A stretch of DNA of 26,058 bases from Longivirga sp036510975 (GTDB lineage Bacteria > Actinomycetota > Actinomycetes > S36-B12 > CAIYMF01): the NCBI GenBank assembly GCA_036510975.1, contig DATCCY010000098.1:1-26058 (forward strand). The letters are read 5' to 3'. Of this stretch, positions 23,009 to 26,058 are shown one piece after another. Position 1 is the first letter of the stretch, and the number at the start of each line of letters is the position of its first letter. The notes under the pieces are model-generated. The model was given only the letters and a program-made list of their open reading frames with translations, ran no database searches and was not told the origin of the DNA. Position numbers and translations under genes: made by a program.

Positions 23009-23656
23009 ATGCCCCCGGAGAACCCGCAGGACGCCGTCGCGACGACGCCCTCGCCCGAGACCGACGAGCAGCGCTCCGAGCGTTTCGAGCGCGACGCGCT
23101 GCCCTTCCTCGACCAGCTCTACGCCGCTGCCCTGCGGATGACGCGCAACCCCGCGGACGCCGAGGACCTGCTGCAGGAGACCTACGTCCGGGCGTTCTCC
23201 GCCTTCCACCAGTACCAGGACGGCACGAACCTCAAGGCGTGGCTCTACCGCATCCTCACCAACACCTTCATCAACGGCTACCGCAAGAAGCAGCGCGAGC
23301 CGCTGCAGTCCAACACCGACGACGTGGAGGACTGGCAGATGGCCCGGGCGGAGGCGCACACCTCGACGGGTCTGCGCTCGGCCGAGGCGGAGGCGCTCGA
23401 CCACCTGCCCGACTCCGACGTGAAGGACGCCCTGCAGGCGATCCCCGAGGACTTCCGCATCGCGGTCTACCTCGCCGACGTCGAGGGCTTCGCCTACAAG
23501 GAGATCGCCGAGATCATGGGTACTCCCATCGGCACCGTGATGTCCCGGCTGCACCGCGGCAGGAAGCAGCTTCGCGACCTCCTCGAGGACTACGCTCGCG
23601 AGCGCGGGCTCATCCCCGCGACGCCGACCGCTGACAGCGGCATGGAGGGGTCATGA
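23009..23656 (+). CDS. sigR: ECF sigma factor SigR/SigH (thiol-oxidative and heat stress)
   Basis: This 215-aa group 4 sigma factor directs RNA polymerase to thioredoxin, mycothiol and proteolysis genes when RsrA releases it. Region 2 spans RFERDALPFLDQLYAAALRMTRNPADAEDLLQETYVRAF and NLKAWLYRILTNTFINGYRKKQ. Region 4 covers ALQAIPEDFRIAVYLADVEGFAYKEIAEIMGTPIGTVMSRLHRGRKQL, here given only as landmarks. The sequence closely resembles mycobacterial SigH. The start at ATG 23009 matches SigH length; GTG 22925, with a better SD, would give a 243-aa form. It is translationally coupled to rsrA (ATGA, 23653-23656) and likely controlled by its own product through 22857-22883. Confidence 0.93.
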   Translation: MPPENPQDAVATTPSPETDEQRSERFERDALPFLDQLYAAALRMTRNPADAEDLLQETYVRAFSAFHQYQDGTNLKAWLYRILTNTFINGYRKKQREPLQSNTDDVEDWQMARAEAHTSTGLRSAEAEALDHLPDSDVKDALQAIPEDFRIAVYLADVEGFAYKEIAEIMGTPIGTVMSRLHRGRKQLRDLLEDYARERGLIPATPTADSGMEGS

Positions 23657-23943
23657 GCTGCGGCAACCCTCACGCGACCCCGTGCACCGAGGTCCTCGAC
23701 GCCGTCTCCGCCTACCTCGACGGCGAGCTCGACGACCATGACGCCTCGCACATCGCGCAGCACTTCGACGAGTGCTCGCCGTGCCTGCGCGAGCTCGGGA
23801 TCTACCAGGAGGTCAAGGTCCTCGTCGGCCGCTGCTGCGGTGGCGACCAGGTGCCCGAGGCCGTCCGCGCCCGCGTCGTGAGCCGCATCCGCTCGGTCAC
23901 CGTGACCATCCGGTCGGAGTCCCCGAGCGACGCCGGGTCCTGA
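23653..23943 (+). CDS. rsrA: Zinc-binding redox-sensing anti-sigma factor RsrA
   Basis: This 96-aa ZAS-family anti-sigma factor binds SigR in the reduced, zinc-bound state and releases it when disulphides form. The core HFDECSPC gives His37, Cys41 and Cys44. Cys3, Cys11, Cys61 and Cys62 also fall at the same positions as in S. coelicolor RsrA (from memory), where Cys11 forms the trigger disulphide. The streptomycete Cys31 is absent (Ala31), and that residue is known to be dispensable. ATG 23653 overlaps the sigR stop by four bases. It is followed by a strong hairpin, so the operon is probably sigR-rsrA only, with readthrough from the SRAP-hydrolase pair possible. Confidence 0.93.
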   Translation: MSCGNPHATPCTEVLDAVSAYLDGELDDHDASHIAQHFDECSPCLRELGIYQEVKVLVGRCCGGDQVPEAVRARVVSRIRSVTVTIRSESPSDAGS

Positions 23944-23972
23944 GCGACTCGAGCAGCCAGGACCGCAGCACG

Positions 23973-24007
23973 ACGAAGGCCCGTCCCCCTGGGGGACGGG
24001 CCTTCGT
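23973..24007. terminator. Bidirectional terminator hairpin between rsrA and bL37
   Basis: Two perfect 16-base arms (23973-23988 and 23992-24007) enclose a three-base loop, beginning ACGAAGGCCCG and ending CGGGCCTTCGT. It lies 30 bases after rsrA and 21 bases after the convergent bL37 stop. No T-run follows, as is common for actinobacterial terminators. Confidence 0.8.
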
Positions 24008-24027
24008 GTGAACCGGGTGCCGACGCC

Positions 24028-24102
24028 TCAGGCGTTGGGACGGTTGCCGTGGTTCGCGCCGCTCTTCTTGCGGGTGCGACGCTTGCGGGCGCGCTTGCTC
24101 AT
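24028..24102 (-). CDS. Ribosomal protein bL37 (24 aa, actinobacteria-specific)
   Basis: This very small basic protein begins MSKRARKRRTRKKSG and ends ANHGNRPNA. It matches the bL37 protein found in mycobacterial 50S cryo-EM structures (MAKRGRKKRDRKYSKAN..., GKRPNA), where it binds 23S rRNA. The start ATG 24102 has AGGAG five bases upstream, a near-ideal SD. Of 24 residues, ten are Lys or Arg and none is acidic. It is convergent with rsrA and 75 bases downstream of the 220-aa gene, so it may be co-transcribed with it. Genes this short are often missed in annotation. Confidence 0.9.
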   Translation of the reverse strand: MSKRARKRRTRKKSGANHGNRPNA

Positions 24103-24177
24103 CGGAACTCCTGAGGGCTGTACGGAACTGCCCCGCAGTCTCCCACACCAGACGCCGAGGGACGAAACCGCGGCGGC

Positions 24178-24840
24178 TCAGCCCGCGAGACGACGGTTGA
24201 CCGCGGCGAGCACGGCGCGGGCCACGGCATCCTCCTCGTCGCCGCGCACGAGAGCGCTGCCGACGAGGGCCTGGTCGCCCAGGCGGGGGATCGTCAGGAC
24301 GAGGGAGACCAGGGCGACCTCGCGGTTGGCGACGTCGAGAACCTGCGCGCTCTCGATCTGCGCGGGGATGCCGAGCAGCTCGGTGAGCGCGGCGAGCGTG
24401 GCGCTCGCCACGATCCGCGGCTTGTGCAGCGATCCCGACGGACCGTCGGCGGCACCGAGGAAGACCTGGCCGGCGATCCCGAGCGACACCTCGACGTGCG
24501 TGTCGCCCTCGCGGCGGGTCGTGGCGATCTGGGTGAGGGCGGGACGCGGGAGCGACTCGTCCTCGGCTGCCGCGCGGGCCTCGCCCGCCTCGCCGACGCC
24601 GACCGCACTCTCGGGGATCTGCACGACGCTCACGATCCGGTGATCGATGTCGAGGTCGAACTGCGCCATCGCCACCGACTGCACGTCGCGGACCACCTGC
24701 TTGGCCGGCTTGGTGTCGCCGGCGACCACGTGGACCTCGATCGGGTGGGCGTCCGGCCCGGTCCGGACGCTCGCCTCGCGGATCCCGGGGACGGCGCGCA
24801 GCGCGGCCTCGAACTCGGGGAGCAGGCGTAGGGCGGTCAT
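24178..24840 (-). CDS. Conserved protein of unknown function (220 aa)
   Basis: This soluble protein has no signal peptide or membrane helix. The N-terminal ~75 residues (LLPEFEAALRAVPGIREASV, then PIEVHVVAGDTKPAKQVVRD and DLDIDHRIVSVVQI) look like a small alpha/beta domain with ACT- or Asp23-like strand-helix order. An Ala/Glu-rich linker (about 80-100) joins a second domain (VEVSLGIAGQVFLGAADGP, IVASATLAALTELLGI, ALVSLVLTI, LVGSALVRGDEEDAVARAVL). The second domain pattern, two long strands around a helix, suggests a repeat of a similar fold. I do not recognise the family. ATG 24840 overlaps the stop of a 22-aa frame by four bases. Confidence 0.8.
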   Translation of the reverse strand: MTALRLLPEFEAALRAVPGIREASVRTGPDAHPIEVHVVAGDTKPAKQVVRDVQSVAMAQFDLDIDHRIVSVVQIPESAVGVGEAGEARAAAEDESLPRPALTQIATTRREGDTHVEVSLGIAGQVFLGAADGPSGSLHKPRIVASATLAALTELLGIPAQIESAQVLDVANREVALVSLVLTIPRLGDQALVGSALVRGDEEDAVARAVLAAVNRRLAG

Positions 24841-24905
24841 GTGTCCTCCGGCGAGACGTCCGGTCGGGTGACCGGACGCGTCCTGGTGCTGTGGTCGTCG
24901 CTCAC
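24837..24905 (-). CDS. Possible 22-aa coupled small protein
   Basis: GTG 24905 overlaps the stop of the 229-aa gene (GTGA) and its own TGA overlaps the start of the 220-aa gene (ATGA), so the frame exactly bridges two genes. The peptide starts MSDDHSTRTRPVTRPD and ends SPEDT; it is hydrophilic and has no known family. Four-base overlaps at both ends are what translational coupling produces. It may be a real peptide, or simply a ribosome path that couples the two larger genes. GC3 is high but uninformative at this length. Confidence 0.45.
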   Translation of the reverse strand: MSDDHSTRTRPVTRPDVSPEDT

Positions 24906-25591
24906 CCGGGGGTCCCGGGGGGGTCGATCCGGGCGGTGTGCGGGCGCTCGGACGGCAGATCGTCGTCTGTCAGGACGGTAAGCCCCGCCACGAGCAATCG
25001 GCGTGGTGGCGCGCCGCCCGTGACCGAGTCCTGAGCCACAGTGACGCCGGCCGAGCGCATCGCGGGGGGCGTGCCAGGAGCGAAGCCGGGTTGTAGCAAC
25101 GGCGGAGCCACGTCCTGCGGGCCGGAGGTGGCTCGGTCGACCGGCCGCAGGTGCGGGGCCGCCGGGTCGCCCACGGCGGCGCCACCGGCCGGACCTGGCC
25201 CGGGCGGGATCGGCGGCGGCTCGTGCAGGACGCCCCCCGGGCCGTCCGGCCGGTCGTCGCGGTGCCGGGGCGCCGCGGTCGTGGCGCCCGACGCTGCGAC
25301 CCAGGAATCGGCGCTGGCGGCGACCGTGGCCACGGCGTCGCTCTCGGCGTCGTCGATGCGGGCCAGCACCAGCGGCAGCACGGCCGCGAGGTGGTCCTCG
25401 ACGGCGCGGACCGTCTCCCGCTGCCACCAGCGCAGCGTGCGCGCCGTGGCAGCGTCGAGCGAGCCCGCAGCCTCCGCCGCGGCGAGCTCCCGGTCGAACC
25501 GCTCGGTGGCGGGGTCCCGGCGAGCGCCCACGATCGCTGCGACGAGGTCGGAGTAGGCGGCGGCGCGCCCGTCGTCGAGCTGGTCCGTCAT
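24902..25591 (-). CDS. Hypothetical protein with helical N-terminus and Pro-rich C-terminus (229 aa)
   Basis: The first ~110 residues are helix-forming and acidic (RAAAYSDLVAAIVGARRDP, FDRELAAAEAAGSLDAATARTLRWWQRETVRAVEDHLAAVLPLVLARIDD, given as landmarks). From about 125 onward the chain is rich in Pro, Gly and Ala (EPPPIPPGPGPAGG) and probably disordered, with a short strand-like segment RRLLVAGLTVLTDD near the end. There is no signal peptide or membrane helix. I recognise no family. ATG 25591 has GGGGGTG upstream and a promoter at 25646-25674. It is the first gene of a unit with the 22-aa frame and the 220-aa gene. Confidence 0.7.
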   Translation of the reverse strand: MTDQLDDGRAAAYSDLVAAIVGARRDPATERFDRELAAAEAAGSLDAATARTLRWWQRETVRAVEDHLAAVLPLVLARIDDAESDAVATVAASADSWVAASGATTAAPRHRDDRPDGPGGVLHEPPPIPPGPGPAGGAAVGDPAAPHLRPVDRATSGPQDVAPPLLQPGFAPGTPPAMRSAGVTVAQDSVTGGAPPRRLLVAGLTVLTDDDLPSERPHTARIDPPGTPG

Positions 25592-25645
25592 GGGCGCACC
25601 CCCGTCCCGGCCGGCCGCGCGCGTCGGATCACTGCGGCTGAGCCG

Positions 25646-25674
25646 AGACTAGTTGCGCCGTCACTCCCCGTCAG
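25646..25674 (-). promoter_or_regulatory. Promoter of the 229-aa/220-aa operon
   Basis: On the minus strand CTGACG (25669-25674) and TAGTCT (25646-25651) are 17 bases apart, a good -35/-10 pair. Transcription would start about 25640, giving a leader of roughly 50 bases before ATG 25591. Confidence 0.5.
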
Positions 25675-25752
25675 CACGGCTCGCCTGGGCTGCTCCGTTC
25701 GGGCGACGGGGTCACATCCCGTGCTCACCCGTCCGGACTACGGACGAACCCT

Positions 25753-25906
25753 GGGTGACCGGACGGGATCGCCAGGTCACGTGTGGGATAAAGCGGACAC
25801 AGACCACTTGACGTACCAGGGATCACCCCTGCCACAGTGTCTCCGTCCCGCGGCCGGGTTTCGAGCACGCAGGGTGACCGGTCGGTCACCTGGCGACCTG
25901 TAACCT
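25753..25906. promoter_or_regulatory. Regulatory region with paired GGTGACC/GGTCACC sites
   Basis: GGTGACCG (25873-25880) and CGGTCACC (25883-25890) form a perfect 8-base inverted repeat with a two-base centre. A second, wider pair is GGTGACC at 25754-25760 and GGTCACG at 25773-25779. TAACCT (25901-25906), ten bases after the tight palindrome, fits a plus-strand -10. The palindrome would cover the -35 position, where no TTGACA-like sequence is seen. A TetR- or GntR-type dimer is one possible binder. Confidence 0.45.
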
Positions 25907-26058
25907 CGACCCGGGACCGGCGTACGTCCGGATCTCGGTCCGGCGCACGACACAACTCAACAGCGGCAGGAACGGGATCGGCAGCCGAGGAGAGGAACGA
26001 CTGGGCGGCCCATCGGCCCTGCCCGCACCTCGGCGCGGGCACGGACAGGGTGGGACGG
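25907..26058 (+). other. Probable 5' leader of a gene beyond the right edge
   Basis: After TAACCT there is no ATG with an SD up to the window end. GAGGAGAGG at 25989-25997 is SD-like but has no start codon at the right distance. CCCTG...CCCGC and GCGGG...CAGGG (about 26019-26051) can pair as an interrupted hairpin. In mycobacteria whiB1 lies near sigH, so a whiB-type gene would be a natural guess, but nothing here proves it. Confidence 0.3.

Noticed and set aside
24906..25427. Longer frame (196 aa) upstream of the 22-aa ORF
   Set aside because: The Arg/Gly/Pro-rich sequence overlaps the better 229-aa gene; only the last 22 codons lie outside it.
24866..25765. 13-base direct repeat GGGTGACCGGACG (24866 and 25753)
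   Set aside because: Two copies only, one inside a coding overlap; short G+C-rich matches like this occur by chance. The half-site pairs in the intergenic region are the stronger signal.
25725..26042. 105-aa open frame on - in the right-hand intergenic region
   Set aside because: No SD, no recognisable domain, and it covers the palindromes and -10-like element; more likely regulatory DNA.

Overview
The window reads as chromosomal DNA of a high-GC actinobacterium, with very high G+C, strong G/C at third codon positions, many GTG starts, four-base gene overlaps and several apparently leaderless genes. The gene content (EttA, group II truncated globin, SigR/RsrA, bL37, mycothiol-type redox control) fits Actinomycetota. 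The family is probably Nocardioidaceae-like, but that is an impression and cannot be proved here. No rRNA, tRNA, CRISPR array, prophage or insertion sequence was seen.

Left block (1-9660). The 3' end of ettA is followed by a hotdog thioesterase and a conserved protein of unknown function, all on +. Three regulatory/transport units follow: a MarR regulator with a DHA2-type drug exporter and a likely MarR operator; a LacI regulator divergent from a seven-helix PQ-loop (SWEET-like) protein; and a tightly overlapped minus-strand operon of truncated hemoglobin (glbO), a GH13 alpha-glucosidase and an MFS transporter. From memory, ettA, the thioesterase, the unknown protein, alpha-glucosidase and glbO are also near neighbours in Mycobacterium tuberculosis (Rv2477c-Rv2470). 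The regulator/transporter units therefore look inserted into an old conserved block.

Middle block (9690-17380). This is a run of unrelated genes: a two-domain SDR/DUF2867-like protein, an MscS channel, a prolyl oligopeptidase, a truncated and frameshifted HNH-endonuclease remnant, a secreted lipoprotein esterase of the PHB-depolymerase/LpqC type, a membrane-anchored SnoaL-like protein, and a DUF1801 gene broken by one extra base.

Right block (17390-26058). This is a conserved actinobacterial core. aroA and rsgA overlap on the minus strand, with hisN further downstream and a DUF2231 membrane protein between them. Divergent from aroA are an SRAP (HMCES/YedK) peptidase, an alpha/beta hydrolase, and the thiol-oxidative-stress pair sigR-rsrA. 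A strong bidirectional hairpin ends rsrA and the convergent 24-aa ribosomal protein bL37 gene. Upstream of bL37 is a three-gene overlapping unit of unknown function that includes a 22-aa ORF. The last ~470 bases are a regulatory region with inverted GGTGACC/GGTCACC sites, probably the leader of a plus-strand gene beyond the window.

The most interesting observations are the layout upstream of sigR (an autoregulatory-type promoter, a well-placed upstream GTG start and a second leaderless start, predicting two isoforms), the single-chain 3-1-3 SWEET-like protein paired with a LacI regulator, and the 22-aa ORF between two four-base overlaps. I did not find a clearly novel defence or biosynthetic system.
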